From Siccibacter colletis (lineage in GTDB: Bacteria; Pseudomonadota; Gammaproteobacteria; Enterobacterales; Enterobacteriaceae), in NCBI RefSeq assembly GCF_000696575.1, contig NZ_JMSQ01000004.1:1-64000 (forward strand): a stretch of DNA of 64,000 bases, written 5' to 3'. The position numbers and the translations under genes are program-made. Below are positions 46,741 to 55,881 of the stretch, piece by piece (the stretch's first letter is position 1; each line of letters opens with the position of its first letter). A model generated the notes under the pieces. It saw nothing but the letters and a program-made list of their open reading frames with translations. It was not told the origin of the DNA and made no database searches.

Positions 46741-49032
46741 TTATCCGTTGCGGGCCACTACTTTGATATCCACCATGCCGATACCCAGCTGGCGCGGGGC
46801 GTGCCCGAGAATGTTGCCCTCGTTTGTCATCTGCGGGTCCGGCGGCGTGATGGTCAGAGTGTTGCTGCGCGTCGGATTATCGAAGTGCAGGATGGTGGTC
46901 GTGACCTCATCCGAGAGCGTCAGCGTCTGCTCGCTTTTACCGACCCGCACCGGGACAGGTTTACCGGCATTCGGGCCATAGGCTTTGGCGGTGATCACCA
47001 GATCGAACTTCTCCGGCAGCGGCGTGCGGTATTCAATTTTCACTTCGTCGCCAAGCTGGGCGTTGGACCAGCGGCCCCAGGATTCCGGACGCGAAATGCC
47101 GCTGAACTGCTTCACCTCTTCCGGCGCGCCGGCCACGTTGAACACGAAGCTGTCGGCTTTGTAGCGTATGTCGTTATCCACGACTTTCAGGGCATCGACG
47201 TTGTGCTGATAGCGAGCGGTATCGATAACGCTCTGGGTAAACGCGGCGTTGCCACGCCAGCGGGCGCTATCCACGCGCTGCACCTGCTGCTTACCGCCAA
47301 GCTGACCCTGGGCGACGCACCAGTCGGTAGAGAGTGACAGCTCGGGCTGCCACAGGCGCGCCATTTTGTAGCAGGCGTCGATCCAGATAAAGCGGTCGCG
47401 CGGGGCGAAATCCGCCAGCTGGAAACGCAGCGGTGCGGAGTATTCGCTCTCCGGCAGCGGCTCGACGCGGGTTTCAGATACCCGCAGCAGCAGCGGCAGG
47501 CGGAAACGGGTGTCGGAGAAGGCGATCATTTTCTTGTCGGTATCAACGGTGAACGCGTCGATATGGGTCGGGAATTTCCACAGGCGGATAATGTCCGGTT
47601 TCCAGGCCAGCACCTTCTCTTTCATGTTGAGAAACACCTCAGAGAGCGACTGCCCGGAGAGGCTGCTGCGCCCGAGGCCGATGAAGTTATCACCGCCGAG
47701 CATATCCAGCACCGTCGCGCCGTTGTCCATAGTGTTGCGCTTCACCGCCACCAGATCATGCTGCGGCTGGTCACCGCGCAGCACGAAGAACAGGTTGTTG
47801 CGATCCTGCTTCGTCAGGTATTTCCACGCGGTGTTGTTCATCGCCAGATGATCCGAAGAGACCACGATCACCGTGTCTTTAAACCACGGCGAGGCTTTGA
47901 TTTTCTCGATCAGCGCCGCGATGTGCTCCTGGCTACAGGTCACCGCGCTGAATGACTGGTTCGGCTTATCGTCGATGCTGTAGCTTTTGCGTTTACAGGT
48001 GCGGGAGATAAAACCGTCCGGGTGGTGGGTGTCTACCGTCAGGGTAAACAGCGAGAAGCGTTTCCCTTCTGAAGAGAGCTTCTGGTAGGTTTTCCACACT
48101 TCGTCCAGCACCGTGTCATCGTAGAAACCCCAGTCGTTGCGGTAAGCCGGGTCGGCGACCACGCTTTTCAGCTCCTCGGCACCGTACAGGTGGTCGAAGC
48201 CGTGAGATTTCAGGAACACGTCTTTCCCGGCGAAGCGCAGGTTCGCTCCCTGCATAAAGTAGTTTTCGTAGCCGGAGTTCTTGAGGATATCGCCCAGGCA
48301 GACGTTCTGCGGGAAGAAGCTGGATACCGAGGCCGAGGCGTTGCCTTCGAACGGGGCGAACAGCGGAATGCCGCACTGGGAGGCCACCATGCCGGCGATG
48401 GTGTAATCGGTGCCGGGCAGCTGGGCGGTATGGCTGAAATCGATGCCGCTGTTTTTCAGCGCCCCCAGTTCCGGGGCCAGCTGCGGGAAGGCGGCATCGT
48501 CAAAATACGTACGCTCCAGGCTTTCGGCGTAGATGTAGACCAGGTTGAGCTTCGGGTTCTCAATGGTTGCGCGCGGCTCTTTATACCAGGCGCTGAAATC
48601 GGGATCGCCGTCCCGGGTCTGGGATTTCACCAGGTCGGTAATCTGCTGAAACGCCGGGCTGGCATCCACAGAGGCCAGCGCCAGTACCAGGGCCAGCACG
48701 CTGTAGCCATAGTGGCCGGGGTGATGCCGACGGCGGCGCAGTATCCACGCCAGAGCGCCAAACACGGCGACCAGCGCCACGGCAATGCCGGCACCGGGAA
48801 GCAGGTATTTACTGATGCCAGCGCCGGTCAGGCTGCTGGTCAGGGTATAGAGCACGGCATCGGTGATGCCTTCACCGGTGAAATAGTTACTGGCGTAGAG
48901 GGTGATATTTAAAATGACGCACAGGCCCAGCACCAGCAGCGTGGCGATGAACCAGAAAGTATTACGGCCTGCTTTAAAGGCATATATCGCCACCGAAGCG
49001 ATAAACAGCGTAAACGAAAGCAACTCTGACAA
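46741..49032 (-). CDS. opgB: Phosphoglycerol transferase I (OpgB/MdoB)
   Basis: OpgB transfers sn-1-phosphoglycerol from phosphatidylglycerol to membrane-derived oligosaccharides (osmoregulated periplasmic glucans). The 763-residue protein equals E. coli OpgB in length. It has N-terminal transmembrane helices (about 5-20, 27-47, 75-96 and 108-123), then a periplasmic sulfatase-like catalytic domain with [13 protein letters not shown] and the metal-site motif SSDHLAMNN. It has its own upstream region (49033-49439), which holds no other gene, and precedes the primosome genes as in E. coli. Confidence 0.96.
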   Translation of the reverse strand: MSELLSFTLFIASVAIYAFKAGRNTFWFIATLLVLGLCVILNITLYASNYFTGEGITDAVLYTLTSSLTGAGISKYLLPGAGIAVALVAVFGALAWILRRRRHHPGHYGYSVLALVLALASVDASPAFQQITDLVKSQTRDGDPDFSAWYKEPRATIENPKLNLVYIYAESLERTYFDDAAFPQLAPELGALKNSGIDFSHTAQLPGTDYTIAGMVASQCGIPLFAPFEGNASASVSSFFPQNVCLGDILKNSGYENYFMQGANLRFAGKDVFLKSHGFDHLYGAEELKSVVADPAYRNDWGFYDDTVLDEVWKTYQKLSSEGKRFSLFTLTVDTHHPDGFISRTCKRKSYSIDDKPNQSFSAVTCSQEHIAALIEKIKASPWFKDTVIVVSSDHLAMNNTAWKYLTKQDRNNLFFVLRGDQPQHDLVAVKRNTMDNGATVLDMLGGDNFIGLGRSSLSGQSLSEVFLNMKEKVLAWKPDIIRLWKFPTHIDAFTVDTDKKMIAFSDTRFRLPLLLRVSETRVEPLPESEYSAPLRFQLADFAPRDRFIWIDACYKMARLWQPELSLSTDWCVAQGQLGGKQQVQRVDSARWRGNAAFTQSVIDTARYQHNVDALKVVDNDIRYKADSFVFNVAGAPEEVKQFSGISRPESWGRWSNAQLGDEVKIEYRTPLPEKFDLVITAKAYGPNAGKPVPVRVGKSEQTLTLSDEVTTTILHFDNPTRSNTLTITPPDPQMTNEGNILGHAPRQLGIGMVDIKVVARNG

Positions 49033-49439
49033 CGCCTGATCCTCTCAGTAAACAGGCTGCGCCTGCCGGGATGCGTTTTATGTGCGCGTACTGTAATGGC
49101 ACTGCCACAACCCTGCAATTCTAGTGTCATCAAAGTGTGTTTTCGTTCAGAATTAGTTTATTAATGTGATTATTTGACCCTGGTCGCATCATCTCTGCCT
49201 TAATTCAGCGCTGTAAACCTTACAAAAACGCTTACTTCAATCCGCTCATGGTGGTTAATACTGCTTTTTTACAGCGCGCAATGTAAAGATTGCTGAATTT
49301 AAACAAAAATATTTTTACCTTTCATGATTTAACTTATGTATCTGAACGCGATAATATATCCTGGTAACTCGCTTACACAGCGCGGGATTACCGAACTATC
49401 GATGCGTTAACCCCCCACCATCCATTAAAAGAAAAGATC
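49033..49439. other. Intergenic region upstream of opgB
   Basis: A 407-bp AT-rich region between opgB (minus) and a small plus-strand gene. It must carry both promoters. I see no further gene or repeat. Confidence 0.6.
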
Positions 49440-49577
49440 ATGATCGTATATGTATTTGGTTTTATCGTGCTCTTTGCGTTCGCTATTTTTTGTTTCGTTA
49501 TGCACAGAAAAGAGAGCAATAAGCGACGTCTGCACAGTAATCGCCAGCGTTATCGTCTGGGTAAAAAATCTGCCTGA
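49440..49577 (+). CDS. Small single-helix membrane protein
   Basis: A 45-residue frame: an N-terminal hydrophobic helix (MIVYVFGFIVLFAFAIFCFV) followed by a strongly basic tail (HRKESNKRRLHSNRQRYRLG). The positive-inside rule places the tail in the cytoplasm. The ATG is preceded only by AAAAGA, a weak ribosome site, but composition and design are typical of enterobacterial small membrane proteins. Alternatively it is a chance frame. Confidence 0.55.
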   Translation: MIVYVFGFIVLFAFAIFCFVMHRKESNKRRLHSNRQRYRLGKKSA

Positions 49578-49632
49578 ATGGGATGAAGGGTAGAGGTAGC
49601 AGAAGCGTGGCGGCCTCAGGGCCGCCATTTTA

Positions 49633-50115
49633 CTAAGAGATGAAGCTAAGGCTCTGATTCAGAATGACATCGCAGGCTTTGAGCTTAATTTTTTTGCCGA
49701 TGCCCGAGTTGCTCAGGGTATTCAGATTAATTTGTTGGCCGTTGCGGGTGTTCAGCAATCCGGTTAACCCTTCCAGATAACCCGGTTTTTCACTCTGCTC
49801 CTGCGGAGTGCTCAGGCCAAGCTTGTCCAGCAGCTGATTTCTGACGTTCTCCGGGTCGGTCGCGATCAGCAGCTTCTGCTTCACGCAGTACTCAAACACG
49901 CCTGCCACGTTAGGCATCGAGCCTGCGGCCAGCGCCTGGGTGCCGCCCGTCAGCAGGCTGGTCAGCGATCCGGCGTCCTGCTGGGTTCCATTACCCTGAC
50001 TCAGCTGCGTTGCCGCTGCGGAGAGTTGATCCTGCCAGCTGGCAGCCTGCGCGCCCGGAGCGATAATCGCAGCGGCCAGCGCCACAGCGGTAAGGTGTCG
50101 TGCTATCGCCGTCAT
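49633..50115 (-). CDS. yjjA: DUF2501 periplasmic protein YjjA
   Basis: The 160-residue product has a signal peptide (HLTAVALAAAIIAPGAQA, cleavage about residue 24 before ASW) and the DUF2501 domain with two Cys (EYCVKQKLL and KACDVILNQ) that could form a disulfide in the periplasm. Function is unknown. It lies 8 bp after dnaC in the dnaT-dnaC-yjjA operon, as in E. coli. Confidence 0.93.
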   Translation of the reverse strand: MTAIARHLTAVALAAAIIAPGAQAASWQDQLSAAATQLSQGNGTQQDAGSLTSLLTGGTQALAAGSMPNVAGVFEYCVKQKLLIATDPENVRNQLLDKLGLSTPQEQSEKPGYLEGLTGLLNTRNGQQINLNTLSNSGIGKKIKLKACDVILNQSLSFIS

Positions 50116-50123
50116 GGTGATCC

Positions 50124-50855
50124 TCAGTAAATTTTGTCGCGGTAGCTGTCCCAGTCGAAGATCAGATTCAGGCTCTTGCCGAGCTTCATTCGATCCATCA
50201 CCCGTTCCCCCAGCTGACGATACATCCCGGCTTCGTCGAGGTTGGTCAGCATTCCGGTCGGACGGCGGGATGAGGTGCGACGATCAACGATCTGGTTGAT
50301 CACCACTTTTTCGTAGCGCGATTCGTTCTGCACGCCGATCTCGTCGATCACCAGCAGATCGACGCGGCTGAGATCGTCCAGCAGGCGCTCTTCGGTCTTT
50401 ACCGTATCGCTGTTATTAAAGGTTTCACGCATCGCCGACATGATGTCCGCTACCGAAATAATCAGCACCGTTTTGTTGCGGCGCAGCAGTTCATTGCAGA
50501 TGGCGGCGGCAAGATGGTTTTTGCCGGTGCCCGGCTTACCGGAAAAAATAAAACCGGCCATCGTCTTACCAAAGTCCACGGCGTAGAGGCGCGCTTTCTC
50601 ACGCACGATTTTCTGCTGCGTGGTGGTGGCGACATAGTTTTCGAACGAGCAGTCGCGATGCAGCTCGCGGATGCCGGAGCGGCCAAACTGGCGCTCCATT
50701 TTTCTGGCTATGTTTTCCCGCTCAAGCGACAGGGCATGTTTGCGACCCTCTTCCTGCTGCCAGGCCATCCACTCTTCGCTCGATTTAAACGCCGGCTCTA
50801 TGCCTTCCGGCACCAGGCGTTTAAGACGGGACATGATATCTGCGGGCTGTTTCAT
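50124..50855 (-). CDS. dnaC: Helicase loader DnaC
   Basis: DnaC loads the DnaB helicase onto DNA at oriC and, with the primosome, at restarted forks. The 243-residue AAA+ protein has Walker A GKPGTGKNHLAAA (about 103-115), Walker B LLVIDEIG, the sensor region RPTGMLTN and the C-terminal arginine in GERVMDRMKLG. The N-terminal DnaB-binding part is conserved with E. coli. It is 2 bp after dnaT and certainly cotranscribed. Confidence 0.96.
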   Translation of the reverse strand: MKQPADIMSRLKRLVPEGIEPAFKSSEEWMAWQQEEGRKHALSLERENIARKMERQFGRSGIRELHRDCSFENYVATTTQQKIVREKARLYAVDFGKTMAGFIFSGKPGTGKNHLAAAICNELLRRNKTVLIISVADIMSAMRETFNNSDTVKTEERLLDDLSRVDLLVIDEIGVQNESRYEKVVINQIVDRRTSSRRPTGMLTNLDEAGMYRQLGERVMDRMKLGKSLNLIFDWDSYRDKIY

Positions 50856-50857
50856 CG

Positions 50858-51397
50858 CTACCCCCTGAAACCTTTAAATACTTTGTAATCCGGCTGGCCG
50901 AGCGCGTTGATGTCGTGGGTCTGTGCGCCCGGTTTTGCGCGCCCGATCTGCAGGCTGCGCGCCAGTTTCTGCTGCCACTGCACGTGGTGGAACACTTTGC
51001 CTTCCGCCTGCCAGTAAGTCACGAAGGAGGACAGCTCCTCCGGCGTTACCGGCGCGCTGAGGGTGATACCCCACAGCGCTGCCATGCGCTGGAACTCCGG
51101 ATCGGGCTGCCAGCCCTGGTACATGGCGAATTTACCCATCGGTGCCGGGATCGGGGCCGCCGGAGCCGCATCGTCAAAGAAAGGCGCTTCCAGCGCAACG
51201 TCAGAGGCGGGTTTTGCCAGCTGCGCTTCCAGCGTCAGCAGATGCGCCAGTCGCTCAGCGCTGATGGCATAGAAAGCGGGCGCGTTCTGATCGAACACCG
51301 CCAGCGTGCCTTGTCCGGCGCGGGCGAGAGCTTCTCGCGGTTCGCGGCAAAACGCTTCCAGGCTGATGATATCCGGGGTGAGAATTTTGGAAGACAT
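50858..51397 (-). CDS. dnaT: Primosomal protein DnaT
   Basis: DnaT works with PriA and PriB in replication restart by helping to load DnaB-DnaC. The 179-residue product from the ATG at 51397 (MSSKILTPDIISLEAFCREP) equals E. coli DnaT in length; the longer frame to 51472 is discounted. The C-terminal part has GWQPDPEFQRMAALWGI and the ssDNA-binding VTYWQAEGKVFHHVQWQQKL region. It is the first gene of dnaT-dnaC-yjjA. Confidence 0.95.
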   Translation of the reverse strand: MSSKILTPDIISLEAFCREPREALARAGQGTLAVFDQNAPAFYAISAERLAHLLTLEAQLAKPASDVALEAPFFDDAAPAAPIPAPMGKFAMYQGWQPDPEFQRMAALWGITLSAPVTPEELSSFVTYWQAEGKVFHHVQWQQKLARSLQIGRAKPGAQTHDINALGQPDYKVFKGFRG

Positions 51398-51544
51398 AAA
51401 AACTATCTCTGAAAACAATACGTTAGCCTGGCTACTGAGGGTGTCAGCGGTGCCGGGCGTTATTGCCTTCATAGTAGCACAGTGGAGCAGGGGAATTGAG
51501 CAGAAGCTGAAGGCCCCTCGCAGAATGCGAGAGGCCGGGAAGCA

Positions 51545-51973
51545 TCAGTTAATGATGTTCAGAGTAACGTCGATGTTGCCGCGAGTGGCGTTGGAGTACG
51601 GGCAAACGATGTGCGCCGCATCAACCAGTTTCTTCGCTTCTGCTGCATCCATACCCGGCAGGTGGATGTTCAGCTGTGCTTCAATACCAAAGCCGGTCGG
51701 CAGCGGGCCGATACCCACTTCGCCTTCAATAAAGGCGTCTTTCGGCATGTCGATTTTGTCGCGACCGGAGACAAATTTCATCGCGCCGAGGAAGCAGGCA
51801 GAGTAGCCAGCCGCAAACAGCTGCTCCGGGTTAGTCACTTCACCACCCATGCCGCCCATCTCTTTCGGGACGCCCAGTTTTACATCCAGCACACCGTCAG
51901 AGGAGGTGGCGCGGCCGTCACGGCCTCCGGTCGCTTTGGCTTTGGCGCGATAGATCACTTTTTCTAAAGACAT
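51545..51973 (-). CDS. ohr: Organic hydroperoxide resistance protein Ohr
   Basis: Ohr is a thiol peroxidase that reduces organic and lipid hydroperoxides. The 142-residue product has the two catalytic cysteines of the OsmC/Ohr family: C60 in GYSACF and C124 in VCPYSNA, with the conserved R21 and E50. The start [10 protein letters not shown] at 51973 is chosen over one 8 codons upstream. It follows ohrR on the same strand, with a palindromic operator candidate between the genes. Confidence 0.94.
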   Translation of the reverse strand: MSLEKVIYRAKAKATGGRDGRATSSDGVLDVKLGVPKEMGGMGGEVTNPEQLFAAGYSACFLGAMKFVSGRDKIDMPKDAFIEGEVGIGPLPTGFGIEAQLNIHLPGMDAAEAKKLVDAAHIVCPYSNATRGNIDVTLNIIN

Positions 51974-52006
51974 GGCAGGTTCCTCATTGTTTATCAAGCG
52001 CTATGC

Positions 52007-52020
52007 AATAGCGCGCTATT
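52007..52020. promoter_or_regulatory. Candidate OhrR operator upstream of ohr
   Basis: AATAGCGCGCTATT is a perfect 14-bp palindrome 34 bp before the ohr start. A hairpin GTCACCC/GGGTGAC lies nearby at 52037-52054 between ohrR and ohr. Confidence 0.55.
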
Positions 52021-52057
52021 TATATGCGGTTTTTTTGTCACCCCGTAGGGTGACGTT

Positions 52058-52513
52058 TTACGACTTATTCAGGTTATCGCGAAACGCTTCCAGCTGCGTT
52101 TTCATGGTCATCAGGCTGTCCATATCGCAGGAAGCCGCACAGCGAATCGATTCCGGGATGCCCACGGCTTTTGCTTTCAGCGCCTGGCCGGCCTCAGTGA
52201 GCGTGACTGCAACCTGACGCTCATCCTGACGAGAACGCAGGCGGCGCAGCAGCCCGGCAGCTTCAAGACGTTTCAGCAGCGGCGTCAGCGTGGCGGAGTC
52301 CAGGAACAACCGTTCGCCGATTTCCGATACCGTAATGTCATCTTTCTCCCACAGCACCAGCATTACCAGATACTGCGGATAGGTGAGTTCCAGCGGTGCC
52401 AGCAGCTGGCGATAGAGCTTATTCAGCGCCAGGCTGGTGGAGTACAGCGCAAAACAGAGCTGATCATCGACCGGAAGCGTCTGCGCGGTGTCTTGTTTCG
52501 GTGTCGTCTTCAT
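52058..52513 (-). CDS. ohrR: Organic hydroperoxide sensor-repressor OhrR (MarR family)
   Basis: OhrR represses ohr and is released when its N-terminal cysteine is oxidised by organic peroxides. The 151-residue product from 52513 has the family opening [20 protein letters not shown] with the sensing C20, the recognition helix [23 protein letters not shown] and the wing [14 protein letters not shown]. Extra cysteines near the C-terminus (RCAASCD) suit a two-Cys OhrR. A palindrome just upstream suggests autoregulation. E. coli K-12 lacks this pair. Confidence 0.9.
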   Translation of the reverse strand: MKTTPKQDTAQTLPVDDQLCFALYSTSLALNKLYRQLLAPLELTYPQYLVMLVLWEKDDITVSEIGERLFLDSATLTPLLKRLEAAGLLRRLRSRQDERQVAVTLTEAGQALKAKAVGIPESIRCAASCDMDSLMTMKTQLEAFRDNLNKS

Positions 52514-52534
52514 GATGATGAATATAGGTAGTGC

Positions 52535-52547
52535 GCAATTTAATTGC
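52535..52547. promoter_or_regulatory. Candidate OhrR operator upstream of ohrR
   Basis: GCAATT-T-AATTGC is a perfect inverted repeat 22 bp before the ohrR start, like the AT-rich OhrR sites known in other bacteria. Confidence 0.55.
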
Positions 52548-52564
52548 AAGAAATATTTTTAGCT

Positions 52565-53038
52565 TCACACGCGCGGGCGTTTGCGGTAGAGCCATAGACC
52601 CGGCAATGACAGGCCAATCGACAGGGCGGCCACGATAAACGCCGCTTTCAAAAAGTTGATTACCAGCGACGCCATCAGCACTTCACTGTAGCCGAAGTGC
52701 GCCAGTTTCACCGCTGCAATCATCGCACTGTAGGCGGAGATACCGGGAAACATCGGGATCACCGCTGCCACGGTAAAGACCTTCGGATGGGCCAGATACC
52801 AGCGTGACCATTGAATGCCGAGGCTGCCGACCAGCATCGCGGCGATAAACGAGCTGTATTCGATATTCACCCCCATGCTCAGCAGCACGGTGCGGCTACC
52901 GTGACCAATGGCACCGAGCAGGGCGCACCAGGCCAGCGCCCGGGACGGAACGTTAAATACCATGGCAAATCCCAGCGCCGGGATCGCCGACAGCAGCATG
53001 TCCTGCGCCAGGCTGAACAGCGCGTTGATTACGCCCAT
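52565..53038 (-). CDS. yjjB: Exporter subunit YjjB (ThrE_2 family)
   Basis: YjjB is the small integral membrane partner of YjjP; in E. coli the pair exports succinate. The 157-residue product from the ATG at 53038 has four or five hydrophobic segments and the motif [19 protein letters not shown] (about 92-110). It corresponds to the C-terminal half of ThrE-type exporters. The start overlaps the end of yjjP by 10 bp, so translation is coupled. Confidence 0.93.
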   Translation of the reverse strand: MGVINALFSLAQDMLLSAIPALGFAMVFNVPSRALAWCALLGAIGHGSRTVLLSMGVNIEYSSFIAAMLVGSLGIQWSRWYLAHPKVFTVAAVIPMFPGISAYSAMIAAVKLAHFGYSEVLMASLVINFLKAAFIVAALSIGLSLPGLWLYRKRPRV

Positions 53039-53802
53039 CCGCGCAGCCCCCACAGCGACAGCGCCATCACCACGCCGATACAGGTGGCAAGCGTCAGCAG
53101 GCTCGCCATCGCCCAGCGTGCCAGGCCGGTGTTAATGTGGCCTTTGAACATATCCGCCACGGCATTAATCAGCGGAAACCCCGGCACCAGCAGCAGGACG
53201 CTGGCGGCCATCGCGATGGTCGAGGTGTTATGCAACACCGGTAGCGTCAGCAGCAGGCCGGACACCGATGTAGCGACAAACGCGGTCAGGCAAAAATTAA
53301 TCTGCGGATGCATCTGGCGGTGCGTCAGGAGCTGGCGCACATACATGGCGATACTGCTGGCGAGAAACGCCACCGCCGCGCCGTCCCAGCCGCCGTTGTT
53401 CAGCTTGCAGAAGCAGGCGCAGGAAAGGCCGACCATGCCCACTACCTGCCAGCGCGGATAGCGAAAAGGCCGGATATGCGCGAGCCGTTTCTGCACCTCG
53501 TGGGGGCCCAGTAGGGCGTGCTCCGTCATAATGACAATATGCTGGACCTGGGTCACCACGTGCATATTGATGCCGCGGTCGTGATTCTTGCGCGTTGACG
53601 TCAGGCAGCGGCCGTGCCGGATGGTGGTAAGGACGATGGCGTTAGCTGAAATTGAACTCTCCACGCTCTCCATTCCCAGCGCTTTACCCAGCCGGGTGGA
53701 AAGCTCTTCCACCAGCGCGCTCTCCGCACCGTGCTGCAGCAGTAAGATAGCGCACTGAATACATAAGCGGGTGACATCCCGCTGCAAGGCGTGGTCCGGC
53801 AT
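53029..53802 (-). CDS. yjjP: Exporter subunit YjjP (ThrE family)
   Basis: YjjP is the larger partner of YjjB. The 257-residue product starts at ATG 53802 ([14 protein letters not shown]), with GGAAG upstream; a TTG 18 bp earlier is also possible. It has a cytoplasmic N-terminal domain (about 1-110; [31 protein letters not shown]) and about five transmembrane helices, including the motif [20 protein letters not shown]. The gene is divergent from yjjQ. Confidence 0.93.
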   Translation of the reverse strand: MPDHALQRDVTRLCIQCAILLLQHGAESALVEELSTRLGKALGMESVESSISANAIVLTTIRHGRCLTSTRKNHDRGINMHVVTQVQHIVIMTEHALLGPHEVQKRLAHIRPFRYPRWQVVGMVGLSCACFCKLNNGGWDGAAVAFLASSIAMYVRQLLTHRQMHPQINFCLTAFVATSVSGLLLTLPVLHNTSTIAMAASVLLLVPGFPLINAVADMFKGHINTGLARWAMASLLTLATCIGVVMALSLWGLRGWA

Positions 53803-53820
53803 AACGTCTTCCACAGACAA

Positions 53821-54142
53821 CTCAAAAGGCCTTCAGTTTTAACACAGGGCGACATCGCGCCAGACCGGGGTCAGATCAAGTTTTATGCAGTTATTATCCC
53901 GGAACGGCGCTTGTTAACCAGGGGCAGGCCAGGAAAATATATTCGTCAACGCAGTGCGATATTTATTGCCGTAATTTTTTCAGATATTTCGCTGGGTAAA
54001 TTACGGTCAGGATGAATATAAAATAGCGGCCATTCACCGACTGTCCCACCGTTATTATTCACGGGATTTTTACCGGTAGCAGTAATAATGGATTAACGCT
54101 GACGTTAGCCAGCGTTAGCTGACAAATACAGGGAAGGACGCT
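53821..54142. other. AT-rich upstream region of yjjQ
   Basis: A 320-bp gap between yjjP and yjjQ with no gene. It is AT-rich, as expected for the H-NS-silenced yjjQ promoter region of E. coli, and contains no palindrome of the scattered family. Confidence 0.5.
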
Positions 54143-54838
54143 ATGCCCAAAGGACGAAAAAGCACCGCGGTAATCATCAGTCAGATCCCATTAGTACAAA
54201 GTGGATTGCAAAATATCATTCACGATTATTTCCCGGAAACGGCTATTAATTTCCTGCATTACAGCCATGAATTAAATCCGCTGCAGTTTCGTCAGGCGGA
54301 TTATATCATCGCCGATCTGTGTGCAGAATCCGGCAATGCCCGTCAGGCCTGCCGTCACTACTATTCACTGCTGACTGCCCATGCCACACGCTGCATCTTT
54401 TTTGTTCCCCCTGAATGCTATCCCATTGCCGTTGAGTTACTGATGCGCCCGGGCTGTACGCTGCTGTCGCGCGTGGAGCCAATTGAGAACATCATCAAAG
54501 CCATACGCAACGGCGATGAAGCACCGGAGCTGATCAGTAAAACCCTCGCTTCACCGCTCTGGCAGGCCAGCATGAACGCCACCCATCGTCAGGTGAAGCT
54601 GACCATTTCAGAACGACAGGTGCTGCGCCTGCTTGGTAAAGGCTGGTGTATCAACCAGATAGCGGTAATGCTGAAGAAAAGCAATAAGACCATCAGCGCG
54701 CAGAAAAATAGCGCGATGCGCAGGCTGGCGCTGCGCAGCAATGCGGAGATGTTTGCCTGGATTAACAGCGCCGAAGGCATGAAGATGCTCAGCCTGATGC
54801 CGGTGCCAAAGGATACGGCGCCTGTGGTGGGGGCGTAA
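54143..54838 (+). CDS. yjjQ: LuxR-type transcriptional regulator YjjQ
   Basis: In E. coli YjjQ is a repressor of motility and other envelope genes and is silenced by H-NS. The 231-residue product has a receiver-like N-terminal domain lacking a clear phosphorylation Asp, and a C-terminal LuxR helix-turn-helix: LTISERQVLRLLGKGWCINQ, then IAVMLKKSNKTISAQKNSAM, almost identical to E. coli YjjQ. In E. coli it is cotranscribed with bglJ; here bglJ is missing and a YbaK-like gene follows on the other strand. Confidence 0.9.
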   Translation: MPKGRKSTAVIISQIPLVQSGLQNIIHDYFPETAINFLHYSHELNPLQFRQADYIIADLCAESGNARQACRHYYSLLTAHATRCIFFVPPECYPIAVELLMRPGCTLLSRVEPIENIIKAIRNGDEAPELISKTLASPLWQASMNATHRQVKLTISERQVLRLLGKGWCINQIAVMLKKSNKTISAQKNSAMRRLALRSNAEMFAWINSAEGMKMLSLMPVPKDTAPVVGA

Positions 54839-54909
54839 TCAACGGCACAGGCGCGGTAATTTCAGCCCGTCAGGTGCCGTAATCATATCGTCAGGCGGGG
54901 CGGCAGCGG

Positions 54910-55368
54910 TTACTGGCAGACGTCAATCCAGCTGGCCTGGGTTAGCGAAGCCATACGATCCGGGGAGATACGTACTGCGCTATGGATGGCACCTGCAGCC
55001 GGTAGCACTTCCTGATACTGTTTTAGCGACACGTCACAGTAAACCTTCAACGGATTTTCCAGCCCGAACGGGCAGACGCCGCCGACCGGGTGCCCGGTCC
55101 AGGTGACCACCTCATCGCAGCTCAACATACGCGCTTTGGCACCAAATACCGTTTTAAGCTTCTTGTTATCAAGGCGGGCGTCGCCTTTAGCAACCACCAG
55201 AACGATGTCGTTCTTCACCTTCAGCGACAGCGTTTTCGCAATCTGCCCCGGCTCTACGTTGTGCGCGCTGGCGGCAAGCGCAACCGTAGCCGTACTCTGG
55301 TTCAACTCGATAATGTCGATATCGGGGGCGTGCTCGGCAAAAAACTGGCGTACAGATTCCAGACTCAT
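54910..55368 (-). CDS. YbaK/EbsC family aminoacyl-tRNA deacylase
   Basis: The 152-residue protein has the YbaK fold signatures: VEPGQIAKTLSLKVKNDIVLVV with the conserved Lys, and the substrate-site loop TGHPVGGVCPFG. Such proteins hydrolyse mischarged aminoacyl-tRNAs in trans. It is closer to the free-standing ProX/YeaK-type members than to YbaK proper by eye. It stands alone between yjjQ and the PTS operator. Substrate is not determinable from sequence. Confidence 0.87.
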   Translation of the reverse strand: MSLESVRQFFAEHAPDIDIIELNQSTATVALAASAHNVEPGQIAKTLSLKVKNDIVLVVAKGDARLDNKKLKTVFGAKARMLSCDEVVTWTGHPVGGVCPFGLENPLKVYCDVSLKQYQEVLPAAGAIHSAVRISPDRMASLTQASWIDVCQ

Positions 55369-55477
55369 TTCTTTCTCCAGGCTGATTCTGTGCTAAATCT
55401 GGCACAGCGTGACGCGCGCTGTAAACTTCTTCATGCATTCCTGGCCCGACGGGCTTTTTCTGGATCTCCTTCACAAT

Positions 55478-55510
55478 CACTGCAACCGGTTACTGTAACC
55501 GGTTGCAGTG
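55478..55510. promoter_or_regulatory. 33-bp perfect palindrome holding two LacI-family operator-like sites
   Basis: Left arm CACTGCAACCGGTTAC (55478-55493) and right arm GTAACCGGTTGCAGTG (55495-55510) are perfect complements around one central T. Each arm holds an AACCGGTT core flanked as in GalR/LacI-type operators (compare TGAAACCGGTTTCA of AscG). It lies 59 bp upstream of the decayed PTS IIB gene, so it likely controlled a sugar PTS operon. No LacI-family gene is in the window. Confidence 0.75.
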
Positions 55511-55568
55511 TCTCAGGCGCAGCATAATACTGAACCCGTAACCTCCTACCCAATAATAAGAGTCGTCT

Positions 55569-55868
55569 ATGAAGCGTATCCTGTTGTGCTGTGCCGCTGG
55601 CAGGTTTGCCAGTGTGGACGTGAACACACTAAGGCCGAAGGTGAAAACGTATGCGCGTCACGTTAATACGTCTGAACGCCGTCCGGTTATCACGTCAGCT
55701 TTTCTCTCTCGCGGCTGTATATCAGCGCGACGACATATTTCCGGTCCGGCAGATACCGATATTACGCCGGCAAAAACGGCGATCGCCTTTGCGGCGTTGC
55801 CAGCTGGTAATAATAAAATGACGCACAGCGAAAATAATGTCGCCGGCGTCCCGCAATTCGTCGCCTGA
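55569..55868 (+). pseudogene. PTS lactose/cellobiose-type IIB subunit, decayed
   Basis: The frame begins MKRILLCCAAG, the phosphocysteine P-loop start of IIB(Lac/Cel) proteins, but then becomes nonsense in one frame. Recognisable pieces appear in other frames: KAEGEN-like sequence near 55634, a segment near 55743-55765 that would read G-P-Q-I-R-Y-Y, and an end like VNNK. Several small deletions are implied. The phosphorylatable Cys remains but the domain cannot fold as a normal IIB. A 99-codon frame stays open by chance. It is followed by an intact IIC gene. Confidence 0.65.
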
Positions 55869-55881
55869 CAGGAGAGTCATT

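Noticed and set aside
48190-48912. 240-codon plus-strand frame opposite opgB
   Set aside because: Antisense shadow of a complete opgB gene.
52037-52054. Terminator between ohrR and ohr
   Set aside because: The 7-bp stem lacks a T-tract in the direction of transcription, so only a hairpin can be claimed.
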